The notes below the pieces were generated by a model that was given only the letters and a program-made list of their open reading frames with translations, was not told the DNA's origin and did not search any database. DNA of 64,000 bases from Paractinoplanes deccanensis (GTDB taxonomy: Bacteria > Actinomycetota > Actinomycetes > Mycobacteriales > Micromonosporaceae). The stretch covers positions 1 to 64,000 of the forward strand of contig NZ_BOMI01000067.1 of NCBI RefSeq assembly GCF_016862115.1. The letters run 5' to 3'. Below, piece by piece: positions 24,481-32,720 of the stretch (the first letter of the stretch is position 1; each line of letters starts with the position of its first letter). The position numbers and the translations under genes were made by a program.

Positions 24481-25533
24481 CTACAGGCCGCGCGCCTCCC
24501 GGACGGCCTCCAGGGCCGCCACCGCCGCGCCGCGGGCGCCGGCCATGTCGAGGTCGGCTACCAGGGCGAAGGTGGCGGCGGCCTGCTGTTCGGCTCGCAG
24601 GTCGGTGCTTTCGCGTACGGCGTTGAGGAACCACTGGCGGAAGTGGGGGGCCGCCTCGACGACGCCGCCGCCGAGCAGGTAGGCGTCCGGGTCGGTGAAG
24701 TTGGCGGCGATCGTGAACAGCTTGCCGATGGCCTTGGCCTGCTGGCCGAAGACCGCGAGCGCCAGCGGGTCGTCCTTCTCGCCGTAGCCGCGCAGCATCT
24801 TGGCGGCGGTCGGGATGGGCTCGGCGGCGAGCGGGTGGCCGGGGAACTTCGTCAGCCAGTACGGCAGCAGGTTCTTCTTGATGCCGGTCAGCGACGCGAT
24901 GCTCTCCACGTCGCCCTCGAAGCCGCAGTTGCACTGTGGCACCGGCTGGTCGTTCTCGAGGACGCCGTGCAGCGGGATCTGCACGTGGCCGAGCTCGCCG
25001 GCCATGCCCGCCGCGCCGCTGACGACCTTGCCGTTCTCGACGACGCCGCCGCCGAGGCCGGTGCCGACGATCGCCGCCACCGAGGACCTGGTCGTCGAAT
25101 CGGCGCCGAAGAGGCGGTAGTGGGCGTAGAGCGCGGCCGCGTTCGCGTCGTTCGCGTAGTAGACCGGCAGGCCGATGCGCGCCTCCAGCGCGCCGCGGAT
25201 GTCGAAGCCGTGCCAGGACTTCTGGTTGAAGTTCGTCGAGCCCTTCGACGAGATCACGCCGGTGGCGCTGGCCGGGCCGGGCGTGTCGAGGCCGACCGCT
25301 CGCACCAGGGTCAGGGGTGTGCTGGTCAGATCGAGGATGTTGTGGAACGCCTCGGCGAGCGCCTCGATCGCCGACTCGGGGCCCTCGGTCACCAGGCTCG
25401 GACTCTCCACCAGGTGATCGACCAGGTATTGACCCGTGGCGTCGAGCACGGTGGCGTTGTTGCAGGTCCCGCCGTTGTCGAGACCGACGACGACCCAGGA
25501 GGACGGGGTGCGTACCGATTCAGCCTGATCCAC
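24481..25533 (-). CDS. ROK family sugar kinase
   Basis: 350 residues from GTG 25533. VVGLDNGGTCNNATVLD is the ATP phosphate loop of the ASKHA fold, YYANDANAAAL holds the catalytic Asp, and VGTGLGGGVVENGKVVSGAAGMAGELGHVQI is the ROK signature with its zinc His. The zinc Cys cluster reads CNCGFEGDVES, so the third Cys of CxCGxxGCxE is an Asp and zinc binding may be altered. No DNA-binding domain, so a kinase rather than a repressor; glucose or N-acetyl sugar are likely substrates. Divergent from the DUF1800 gene. Confidence 0.88.
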   Translation of the reverse strand: MDQAESVRTPSSWVVVGLDNGGTCNNATVLDATGQYLVDHLVESPSLVTEGPESAIEALAEAFHNILDLTSTPLTLVRAVGLDTPGPASATGVISSKGSTNFNQKSWHGFDIRGALEARIGLPVYYANDANAAALYAHYRLFGADSTTRSSVAAIVGTGLGGGVVENGKVVSGAAGMAGELGHVQIPLHGVLENDQPVPQCNCGFEGDVESIASLTGIKKNLLPYWLTKFPGHPLAAEPIPTAAKMLRGYGEKDDPLALAVFGQQAKAIGKLFTIAANFTDPDAYLLGGGVVEAAPHFRQWFLNAVRESTDLRAEQQAAATFALVADLDMAGARGAAVAALEAVREARGL

Positions 25534-25648
25534 AGGCCTGAGCGTACGTCCGAGTCGTCTCCCGCGGTACGGGTGCGCGCGGATTGCGGGTCCGTTAGTC
25601 ACGGTTGCAGCGGCGACTCGCAGCCGCGTACGGGCCGATGGGCCTGTC

Positions 25649-27154
25649 ATGACGACCCGACGCACGCTTCTCGCCGCCGGTGCCGCCACCGCCGCAGGGC
25701 TCGCCGTGGCCGCGGCACCCGCCTCCGCGGCGACCACGTCCGCCCTGTCGCTCGGGACTGACCAGGGAGCGCACTTGCTGCGCCGCGCCGCGTTCGGCCC
25801 CACGCCCGCCGCGCTCGCCGAGGTGCGGAAGCGGGGCGCCGAGGGCTGGCTCGACTGGCAGCTCGACCCCGCGAAGATCGACGACGCGGCCTGCGACGCC
25901 CTCATCGCGCGGCTGCCGCTGGCCGGCGCCTCGATCGCCACCGTGCGCGCCAAGCTGCCGAAGCACTCGTACGACGCCTTCAAGCAACTGGGCCGCGCCG
26001 CCGTGGCGCGCGCCGCGTGGAGCAACCGTCAGCTGTTCGAGAGCACCGTCGCCTTCTGGTCGAACGTCCTGCACGTCACCGCGCCGTCGAGCGGGGTGTG
26101 GGACAGCCGCGCCGACTACGACGCGCAGGTCATCCGCAAGCACGCGTTCGGGCGCTTCGCCGACATGCTCAAGGCGTCGATGCGGCACCCGGCGATGCTG
26201 ACGTACCTGGACAACCGCAGCTCGACCAAGGCGCACCCGAACGAGAACTACGCGCGCGAGCTGATGGAGCTGCACACCGTCGGCCTGGTCTACACCGAGG
26301 CGGACGTGGCCGCGGCCGCGCGGCTGCTGACGGGACTGACGGTGACCACGGCCGGGCTCTACACGTACGACGGATCGAAGCATGTCACCGGCGCCGTGGA
26401 CATCCTCGGCTTCAGGCACGCGAACGCGACGGCGGGTGGCGGTGAGGCCGCCGCCCTCGCCTTCGCCGACCACCTGGCGCGGCACCCCGCCACGGCTCAG
26501 CAGATCGCCACCAAGCTGTGCCGCCGCTTCGTGGCCGACCAGGCCCCGGCCACGCTGGTGACCAAGCTCGTGAAGGTCTACCTCGACAACGACACGGCCA
26601 TCAAGCCGGTGCTGCGCGCGCTGTTCACCTCGCCGGAGTTCGCCGCGTCGATCGGGGCGAAGACCCGCACGCCGTTCGAGGACCTGATCGCCACCATCCG
26701 CGCGCTCGGGCTCGGCCCGGAGAGCTCCGGCGTCAAGGCCCTCGACGCGCTCTACAACGCCCTGGTCAACGCCGGGAACGCGCCGTTTCGGTGGAGTCCG
26801 CCGAACGGTTTCCCGGACGTGGCCGAGGCGTGGGCGTCGCCGTCCGGCTTCCTGCTCAGATGCAACAACCACCTCAACCTGGCCGCCGGCTGGTATCCCA
26901 AGGAGCTCACCCGCCCCACGGATCTGCTCAAGTCCCTGGTGCCGACCCTGCCCAAGACGTACGGGGCGCTGGTGGACGCTCTCGCCGTACGGCTGATCGG
27001 GGTGACGTTGCCCGCCACGCACACGGCCGCCGTGCTCAGCGTGGCCGGAAAGCTGCCGACCAGTCCTCTGACCTCGTCCGACAAGTCGCTCGCCGGCCAC
27101 GCGCCGTACCTGATCGCCACGGTTCTCGACGCGCCGTCCTTCCAGCTGAGGTGA
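25649..27154 (+). CDS. DUF1800 secreted protein
   Basis: 501 residues. MTTRRTLLAAGAATAAGLAV followed by PASA is a Tat-type signal peptide. The body has the DUF1800 landmarks: HLLRRAAFGPTPAAL, the QLFESTVAFWSNVLHV segment, NRSSTKAHPNENYARELMEL and FRWSPPNGFPD. DUF1800 proteins are exported, of unknown activity, and are almost always encoded next to a DUF1501 protein, as here (3 bases between stop and next ATG). The pair is probably co-exported or forms a complex. Confidence 0.9.
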   Translation: MTTRRTLLAAGAATAAGLAVAAAPASAATTSALSLGTDQGAHLLRRAAFGPTPAALAEVRKRGAEGWLDWQLDPAKIDDAACDALIARLPLAGASIATVRAKLPKHSYDAFKQLGRAAVARAAWSNRQLFESTVAFWSNVLHVTAPSSGVWDSRADYDAQVIRKHAFGRFADMLKASMRHPAMLTYLDNRSSTKAHPNENYARELMELHTVGLVYTEADVAAAARLLTGLTVTTAGLYTYDGSKHVTGAVDILGFRHANATAGGGEAAALAFADHLARHPATAQQIATKLCRRFVADQAPATLVTKLVKVYLDNDTAIKPVLRALFTSPEFAASIGAKTRTPFEDLIATIRALGLGPESSGVKALDALYNALVNAGNAPFRWSPPNGFPDVAEAWASPSGFLLRCNNHLNLAAGWYPKELTRPTDLLKSLVPTLPKTYGALVDALAVRLIGVTLPATHTAAVLSVAGKLPTSPLTSSDKSLAGHAPYLIATVLDAPSFQLR

Positions 27155-27156
27155 CC

Positions 27157-28395
27157 ATGTTCTCGTTCGACTGCCGTGAGAAGCCCGTCCGCCGGCGCAC
27201 CGTGCTCGGCGGCGCCCTCGCCGGTGCCGCCGCGGCCGGGGTCTCCACCCAGATGGCGTACGCCGCGCCCGGCTACACCGGTGACACGCTGGTCGTGCTC
27301 TCGCTGCGCGGCGGCTTCGACGGGCTCTCCGCGATCGTGCCGATCGGCGATGCCGACTACTACAAGGCCCGGCCCACCATCGGCGTGCCGAAGAGCCAGG
27401 TGATCGCCGGAGACGGCACCTTCGGCCTGCACCCCGCGCTGGCCCCGCTGCTGCCGCACTGGCAGAACGGCAAGCTGGCCGCGGTGCACGCCGTCGGGCA
27501 GCCCAACCCGACCCGTTCGCACTTCGCCGCGATGGAGGCCATGGAGAACGCCGCGCCCGGCACGTCGGTGCGCACCGGCTGGCTCGACCGGATGCTCGGC
27601 GTCACCGGCGCCGCCGGGGCGCTCGCCGGCGTCTCCGTCGGCGAGGCCATGCCGAAGCGGCTGTTCGCCGGCCCGTCCGCCGACGTGTCGATGGCGTCGA
27701 TCGACCAGTTCACGCTGGCCGGCGAGTCGGCCAAGCGCCCGCGGGCGGCGGCATTGCGAGCCATGTACGGGGACGCGCCCGCGCCGCTGTCCGGCCCGGC
27801 GCTCGCCGCGGATCGCGCGCTGGCCGCGGCCGCGCCGCTGAAGGCCGCCGGCTACACGCCCGCCAACGGCGCCACCTACCCCGACACCGAGCTCGGCGCG
27901 GCCCTGCGCGACGTCGCCCGCCTGATCAAGGCGAAGGTGGGCCTGGCGACCGCCGCGGTCGACTGCGGCGACTGGGACATGCACGAGGGTCTCGGCACCG
28001 GGGTCAAGGGCCAGCGCATGTACGACAACCTGACGGAGCTGGCGCTGGCGCTCGCCGCGTTCGCCGCGGACCTCGGGCCGGACGGCATGGCGTCGGTGAC
28101 CCTGCTGACGATCAGCGAGTTCGGCCGCCGCGTCGCCGAGAACGGCTCCCGCGGCGTGGACCACGGGCACGGCAACGCGATGTTGCTGCTGGGCGGAGGC
28201 GTACGGGGAGGAAAGGTCCACACCCGCTGGCCCGGGCTCGCGCCGGGCGCGCTGGTGGCCGGCGACCTCGCGGCGACCACCGACTACCGGGCGGTGATCG
28301 GCGAGGTGCTGCAGAAGCGGTGCGGCGTGGGATCGCTGTCCCAGGTCTTCCCGGGCGTGGCGCCGTCCTCCTTCGGGGTGGCCGCGGCGCGCTGA
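27157..28395 (+). CDS. DUF1501 secreted protein (alkaline-phosphatase-like fold)
   Basis: 412 residues. PVRRRTVLGGALAGAAAAG then MAYA is a Tat signal. LVVLSLRGGFDGLSAIVP, GLHPALAPLLPHW, PTRSHFAAMEAME, CGDWDMHE and ISEFGRRVAENGSRGVDHGHG are the conserved DUF1501 blocks, and the family is related to alkaline phosphatase/sulfatase-type hydrolases (the Asp/His set DWD-H and DHGHG would bind metal). It is the second gene of the DUF1800-DUF1501 operon. Substrate unknown. Confidence 0.9.
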   Translation: MFSFDCREKPVRRRTVLGGALAGAAAAGVSTQMAYAAPGYTGDTLVVLSLRGGFDGLSAIVPIGDADYYKARPTIGVPKSQVIAGDGTFGLHPALAPLLPHWQNGKLAAVHAVGQPNPTRSHFAAMEAMENAAPGTSVRTGWLDRMLGVTGAAGALAGVSVGEAMPKRLFAGPSADVSMASIDQFTLAGESAKRPRAAALRAMYGDAPAPLSGPALAADRALAAAAPLKAAGYTPANGATYPDTELGAALRDVARLIKAKVGLATAAVDCGDWDMHEGLGTGVKGQRMYDNLTELALALAAFAADLGPDGMASVTLLTISEFGRRVAENGSRGVDHGHGNAMLLLGGGVRGGKVHTRWPGLAPGALVAGDLAATTDYRAVIGEVLQKRCGVGSLSQVFPGVAPSSFGVAAAR

Positions 28396-28487
28396 TTCCG
28401 CTGACGTTTCCCCGTGCGTCACCTTCCCGTCGCTCGTACGGGTTGTGCTGGGTGAGTGTGCGCTTCCCGCCCCCTCTAGGCTGGCCC

Positions 28488-29903
28488 GTGATGCAACAAG
28501 GTAACGGGCACGTCGTGGTGGACGTGGGACAGGACGACGGCTTCGTCTCGCTGCGGCGGCAGGCGCGCCCGCGCGCCGAGCGGTACGAGTTGGGCCGCTC
28601 GCTGCGCGAACGCGCCCACCGCTCGGAGATGGCGTTCTGGCGGCCGGCCGCCGACCGGGCCGACCCGGTCCAGCAGGTGATCGAGGCGAACCAGGGCCGC
28701 CAGCCGTGGCTCGTGCCGATCCGGGTCGGCCGCATGATCTCCTCGCCGTACGCGTTCCTGCGCGGCTCGGCGAACGTGATGGCCGACGACTTCGCCGGGC
28801 TGCCCGCCACCGGCATCACCCCGGTCATCTGCGGCGACGCCCACCTGGGCAACTTCGGCTTCTACGCGTCGCCGGAGCGCGAGCTCGTCTTCGACCTCAA
28901 CGACTTCGACGAGGCGCACCCCGGCGCGTGGGAGTGGGACCTGCGCCGCCTCGCCGTCAGCGTGCACGTGGCCGGCCGGCAGAACGGCTTCCGCGAGAGC
29001 GCCTGCGCCGACGCGGTCGAGCACTGCGTCGAGGAGTACCAGGTGCAGATCGCGCACCTGGCCGAGCAGCCGCTGCTGGCCCGATCCTTCGACCAGCTCG
29101 ACGTCGACCGGCTGCGCTCGGCGGCCACCCGCGCCAGTTTCAAGGCCGAGATCGAACGGGCGGCACGCCGCGCCCGCCGGCGCACGAGCGACCGCGCGCT
29201 GCCCCGCTTCACCGAACGCCACGACGGCACGGCCCGCCTCGTCGAGGAGCCGCCGCTGATCACCCGCCCCAGCGACGAGGAACGCGACCGGCTCGCGGAG
29301 GCGCTGGACGGCTACCTCACCTCGCTGCCGCCGCACTGGGCGCGGATCCTGGCCGGCTACCGCATCGTCGACATCGCGCACAAGGTGGTCGGCGTCGGCT
29401 CGGTGGGCCTGCGCGCCTACGTGGCGCTCTGCGAGGGCAGCAGCCCCGACGACGTGGTCTTCCTCCAGCTCAAGCAGGCCCGGCGCTCGGTGATCGCCCG
29501 CCACCAGCACGGCGACTCGGCGTGGCACCGCCACCAGGGCCAGCGCGTCGTCGAATACCAGCAGGCGCTGCAGACGGTCTCGGACCCGCTGCTGGGCTGG
29601 ACGACGGTCGGCGACATCCAGTTCTACGTGCGCCAGTTCCGCGACATGAAGGGCGCCATCGTCGTCGAGGGCATCGACGCGGGCGCGCTCGCCGACTACG
29701 CCGGCATCTGCGGCTACCTGCTGGCCAAATCACACGCCCGGACGAGTGGCGCCTCCATGATCGCCGGGTACATCGGTGGCAGCGGCAAACTGGCCGAGGC
29801 GATGTGCCGCTTCGCCCGCACCTACGCCGACCAGGTCGAAAGCGACCACGCGGCCCTGGTGAAGGCGGTACGACAGGGCCGGTTGCCGGCCGAGACCGCG
29901 TGA
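28488..29903 (+). CDS. DUF2252 protein (kinase-like fold)
   Basis: 471 residues from GTG 28488 (470 from ATG 28491). DUF2252 landmarks: ICGDAHLGNFGFYASPER, VFDLNDFDEAHPGAWEWDLRRL, KVVGVGSVGLRAY, LQLKQARRSV and QFYVRQFRDMKG. The GDxHxxNFG and DFD pieces look like the catalytic and metal motifs of aminoglycoside-phosphotransferase-like kinases, but no activity is established for the family. TAGGCT (28477-28482) lies 5 bases before the GTG and there is no ribosome site, so the mRNA is likely leaderless. It ends next to the PPOX gene. Confidence 0.88.
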   Translation: MMQQGNGHVVVDVGQDDGFVSLRRQARPRAERYELGRSLRERAHRSEMAFWRPAADRADPVQQVIEANQGRQPWLVPIRVGRMISSPYAFLRGSANVMADDFAGLPATGITPVICGDAHLGNFGFYASPERELVFDLNDFDEAHPGAWEWDLRRLAVSVHVAGRQNGFRESACADAVEHCVEEYQVQIAHLAEQPLLARSFDQLDVDRLRSAATRASFKAEIERAARRARRRTSDRALPRFTERHDGTARLVEEPPLITRPSDEERDRLAEALDGYLTSLPPHWARILAGYRIVDIAHKVVGVGSVGLRAYVALCEGSSPDDVVFLQLKQARRSVIARHQHGDSAWHRHQGQRVVEYQQALQTVSDPLLGWTTVGDIQFYVRQFRDMKGAIVVEGIDAGALADYAGICGYLLAKSHARTSGASMIAGYIGGSGKLAEAMCRFARTYADQVESDHAALVKAVRQGRLPAETA

Positions 29904-29914
29904 GAGGAAAGCCG

Positions 29915-30319
29915 TTGAGCGGGCGAGTGTCCCTGGACAACCAGGAACTGCTGGACTTCTGGACCGAGCGTCACCTGTGCACGCTGACCACGCTGCGGGC
30001 CGACGGCTCCCCGCACGTGGTGGCCGTCGGTGCCACCCTCGACCCGCCGGCCGGCCTGGCCCGCGTCATCTCGTCGGCGACGTCGGCCCACGTCCGGCAC
30101 GTCCGCAACGGCCAGACCCGCGTCGCCATCTGCCAGGTCGACGGCCCCCGCTGGACGACCGTCGAAGGACTGGCCGTGGTCAAGGACGACCCCGGCGCCG
30201 TCACCGAGGCGGAGAAGCGCTACGCGGTCCGGTACCGCACGCCGCGCCCCAACCCGCAGCGCGTCGTCATCGAGGTCGCGATCACCAAGATCCTGGGGGC
30301 GAGCCGTTTCACCGCGTAG
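29915..30319 (+). CDS. PPOX-class (F420/FMN-dependent) oxidoreductase
   Basis: 134 residues from TTG 29915, supported by AGAGGAAAG 5-7 bases upstream; GTG 29900 (overlapping the DUF2252 stop as GTGA) and GTG 29926 are alternatives. Split beta-barrel of the pyridoxamine-5-phosphate-oxidase-like family: LCTLTTLRADGSPHVVAVG, then VRHVRNGQTRVAICQVDG, and a C-terminal VVIEVAITKILG. Members of this type in actinobacteria usually use F420. Co-transcribed with DUF2252. Confidence 0.85.
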   Translation: MSGRVSLDNQELLDFWTERHLCTLTTLRADGSPHVVAVGATLDPPAGLARVISSATSAHVRHVRNGQTRVAICQVDGPRWTTVEGLAVVKDDPGAVTEAEKRYAVRYRTPRPNPQRVVIEVAITKILGASRFTA

Positions 30320-30341
30320 GCCGCAGGCCGTTCCCGGCGGC

Positions 30342-31031
30342 TTGCTGTTCGAGCATCGCGACACCGGCGCGAGCCTCGTCGACCGTGTCTGGCGGACCGC
30401 CAGCGACGGCGCGGGCACGATGACCTCCGCGGCGCGCACGTGCTGCCAGCTGATCGTCACGCGGGTCCGCGGGCACCTGCACGTCAGCCTGCGCGGACCG
30501 GAGACGAGGGCGACCACCGCGCCGGTCCCGGCGGACGCCGAGTTCCTCGGCATGCGTCTCACGCTCGGCACCGGCCTGCGGCCGCATCCCGCGGCCTCGA
30601 TCGTCGACGGGGCCGTGTCGTTCCCGGTGACGGACCGCGGCCGCGTCGTCATCGGCGGCGCGGAGTGGGAAGCGCCGACGTACGAGAACGCCGAGCAGTT
30701 CGCCCGGCGCCTCCAGGACGCGGGCCTGCTGGTGCGATCGGCCCTCGAAAGCCCGCGGCGCCCGTCCCGGCGGACCCTTCAGCGGCGATACCGCGCGATC
30801 ACCGGCCTGTCCGAGACCGCCGTGATCCAGATCGATCGCGCGAACGCCGCGGCCACGATGCTGCGCGACGGCCACGACTGGCGCACTGTCGTGCCGGAGC
30901 TGGGCTATTTCGACCAGGCGCACCTGGCCCATGCGCTGCGGCGGTACGTCGGGCACACCGCGCGAGGGCTCCGGGCGGGCGGCAACGCGCTGTCGTTCTT
31001 GTACAAGATCTCCCCGCGACCGGGCAGCTAG
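30342..31031 (+). CDS. AraC-family transcriptional regulator
   Basis: 229 residues if translation starts at TTG 30342. The N-terminal part (LLFEHRDTGASLVDRVWRT, then RGPETRATTAPVPADAEFLGMRL) matches a common actinobacterial AraC subgroup that starts close to that point. The C-terminal HTH is SRRTLQRRYRAITGLSETAV with YFDQAHLAHALRRYVGHT. No ATG or GTG start fits in frame upstream, and the ribosome site is poor, so the start is uncertain. It precedes the DHFR-like gene by 32 bases, a frequent pairing. Confidence 0.8.
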   Translation: MLFEHRDTGASLVDRVWRTASDGAGTMTSAARTCCQLIVTRVRGHLHVSLRGPETRATTAPVPADAEFLGMRLTLGTGLRPHPAASIVDGAVSFPVTDRGRVVIGGAEWEAPTYENAEQFARRLQDAGLLVRSALESPRRPSRRTLQRRYRAITGLSETAVIQIDRANAAATMLRDGHDWRTVVPELGYFDQAHLAHALRRYVGHTARGLRAGGNALSFLYKISPRPGS

Positions 31032-31063
31032 CCTCCGTCCATCTGGACTTTCGGAGGATGATC

Positions 31064-31723
31064 GTGCTGCTCAGTGTCAACGTCTTCGTCAGCCTCGACG
31101 GCGTCGTGCAAGGACCGGGAAACCCCGGCGAGGACCGCTCCGGCGGCTTCGACCGCGGCGGCTGGCTCGTTCCGCACGCGTCCGCGCACACCGACGAGAT
31201 CGTACGAGGCTGGTTCGGTGAGGCCGGGGCGTTCCTCTTCGGCCGTACGACCTACGGCCTCCTCGGCGGCCACTGGCCGAACGTCACCGCGCCGGGCGAC
31301 CCGATCGCCACACCGCTCAACACCCTGCCGAAGTACGTCGTCAGCACCACGCTGACGGACGAGCAGGCCGCCTGGACCCCGGCGACGGTCCTCCGCGGCG
31401 ATGTGATCGAGCGGGTACGCGGGCTCAAGGCGCTGCCCGGCAAGGAGCTCCAGGTGCACGGCAGCTGGAAACTCGTGCAGACGCTGCACCGGGCCGGTCT
31501 CGTCGACCGCTACCGGCTGCTCCAGTACCCGGTCGTCGTCGGCGCCGGCAAACGCCTGTTCCCCGACGGAGCGACCCCCGCGACCTTCGCCGCCACGGAC
31601 GCGAGCACACGCGCCCTGCCCGGCGGCGTCGTCTCGCTGACCCTGACTCCCACGGCGCTCGGCACGCCGGCCGCGGGCGCGTACACCGTCGACGGGGGCC
31701 GCTCGACGACAGTCCTCGACTGA
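31064..31723 (+). CDS. Dihydrofolate reductase family protein (RibD C-terminal-like)
   Basis: 219 residues. The LLSVNVFVSLDGVVQGPG start, FLFGRTTYGLLGGHWP, KYVVSTTLTD, LQVHGSWKLVQTLHRAGLVDRYRLLQYPVVVGAGKRLF are typical of the YwjB/RibD-C group, NADPH-dependent reductases of unknown substrate. GGAGG (31053-31057) touches ATG 31058 but is 6 bases from GTG 31064, so GTG 31064 is taken as the start. Directly downstream of the AraC gene, probably under its control. Confidence 0.87.
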   Translation: MLLSVNVFVSLDGVVQGPGNPGEDRSGGFDRGGWLVPHASAHTDEIVRGWFGEAGAFLFGRTTYGLLGGHWPNVTAPGDPIATPLNTLPKYVVSTTLTDEQAAWTPATVLRGDVIERVRGLKALPGKELQVHGSWKLVQTLHRAGLVDRYRLLQYPVVVGAGKRLFPDGATPATFAATDASTRALPGGVVSLTLTPTALGTPAAGAYTVDGGRSTTVLD

Positions 31724-31765
31724 CACCACACACCGCACGCTCGGCGGCTCGGCCATGATGGCGGC

Positions 31766-31915
31766 GTGGGCTACGAACTGCACATCACGCGGTCCATCCG
31801 CGCGCACGAGAGCACCCGCTTCCCCCTCGCCGACGCCGAGGTCGTGGCCGCCGTGGACCTGGCCGTCGCCCTGGCGGCCCGGGTGGCGGACCCGGACGAG
31901 CCGGAACGCCGCTGA
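31766..31915 (+). CDS. Small conserved-type protein, 49 aa
   Basis: GTG 31766 starts a 49-residue protein (VGYELHITRSIRAHESTRFP...). The opening GYELHITR is a known N-terminal pattern of longer immunity- or DUF-type proteins, so this could be a trimmed relative. A CATGAT element (31754-31759) lies exactly 6 bases before the GTG and no ribosome site exists, pointing to a leaderless transcript. Codon bias is normal for the genome. Confidence 0.5.
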   Translation: MGYELHITRSIRAHESTRFPLADAEVVAAVDLAVALAARVADPDEPERR

Positions 31916-31981
31916 CAACCGGCGCGCCCCGCAACCCGAGGTCGTCCAGCCCGCCGAGGAACCGCGGCACGGCCCGGCGTC

Positions 31982-32491
31982 TTACGATGCTGGGCTCTGC
32001 TCGTCGGCTGACGGTGCTGTCAGCCCGAAGAGGCGCGCTCGGCGCCTGCTCAGGGCTTGGAGCGCCGCCCGGCCGTCAGTGCGCAACCAGTCGGCGGACG
32101 GCACGTCGGCGAGCAGATGCGTGTGTGCGTCGCTGGCCAGCGACTGCCAGGCGGCCGACATGGCCGTGTGGTGTTCACGGTGCCGGGCGCCGTCGAGAAA
32201 GGTCGCGGCCGCGCCCAAGCCGGCCGCGACGAGGGCGATGATCGCGGCGGGGATGCGACCGCTGGTGCTTGCCAGGCCGGTAGCACCGGCTACGCCGGCC
32301 AGGACGGCGGACGGCAGTCCGAGGGCGAAGTAGACGCGCCCCCACCGGCGCGCCCAGCGTGCGTGCCAACTGGCGGCGTCCACGCTCGCGGTGCGCACCT
32401 CGATGATGCCTTGTCGTATCCCCTCTTCGGGATCGGCCACGGTGACGTCGGTGTAGACGAACTCACCGGGAGGCTTCCGCCGTCGCGCCAC
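31982..32491 (-). CDS. SLATT-like two-transmembrane protein
   Basis: 169 residues from GTG 32491 (GGAGG lies 12 bases upstream; the start is not certain). A soluble, Glu/Arg-containing N-terminal helix (GIRQGIIEVRTASVDAASWHARWARRWG) leads into two membrane helices (VYFALGLPSAVLAGVAGATG and IPAAIIALVAAGLGAAATFL) and a long C-terminal helix with HREHHTAMSAAWQSLASDA. This layout is that of SLATT domains, thought to be pore-forming effectors in bacterial conflict systems. No SMODS nucleotidyltransferase, SLOG or TIR gene is adjacent, so a defence role is not shown. Confidence 0.65.
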   Translation of the reverse strand: MARRRKPPGEFVYTDVTVADPEEGIRQGIIEVRTASVDAASWHARWARRWGRVYFALGLPSAVLAGVAGATGLASTSGRIPAAIIALVAAGLGAAATFLDGARHREHHTAMSAAWQSLASDAHTHLLADVPSADWLRTDGRAALQALSRRRARLFGLTAPSADEQSPAS

Positions 32492-32720
32492 ACCGGCATC
32501 GTGCCTCCGACTCGCTGCACGTGCAGTCGGGCCGGTGACCACGCGTGAGCCGATGGCCGACACCGCCTTGAACAGCCTGGTGAAAACGCGGCGTTGACAA
32601 ACCCTGCCGAGCGGCACGCCGGCGCCCCTGAGCCTCCCGGCGCTCTCGGGCTTCAGGCGCCGGGGTCTCGTGCCGATTGGTAACGGTGCGGGACCACATG
32701 GAGCGCTAGGGAGAAGCTTC

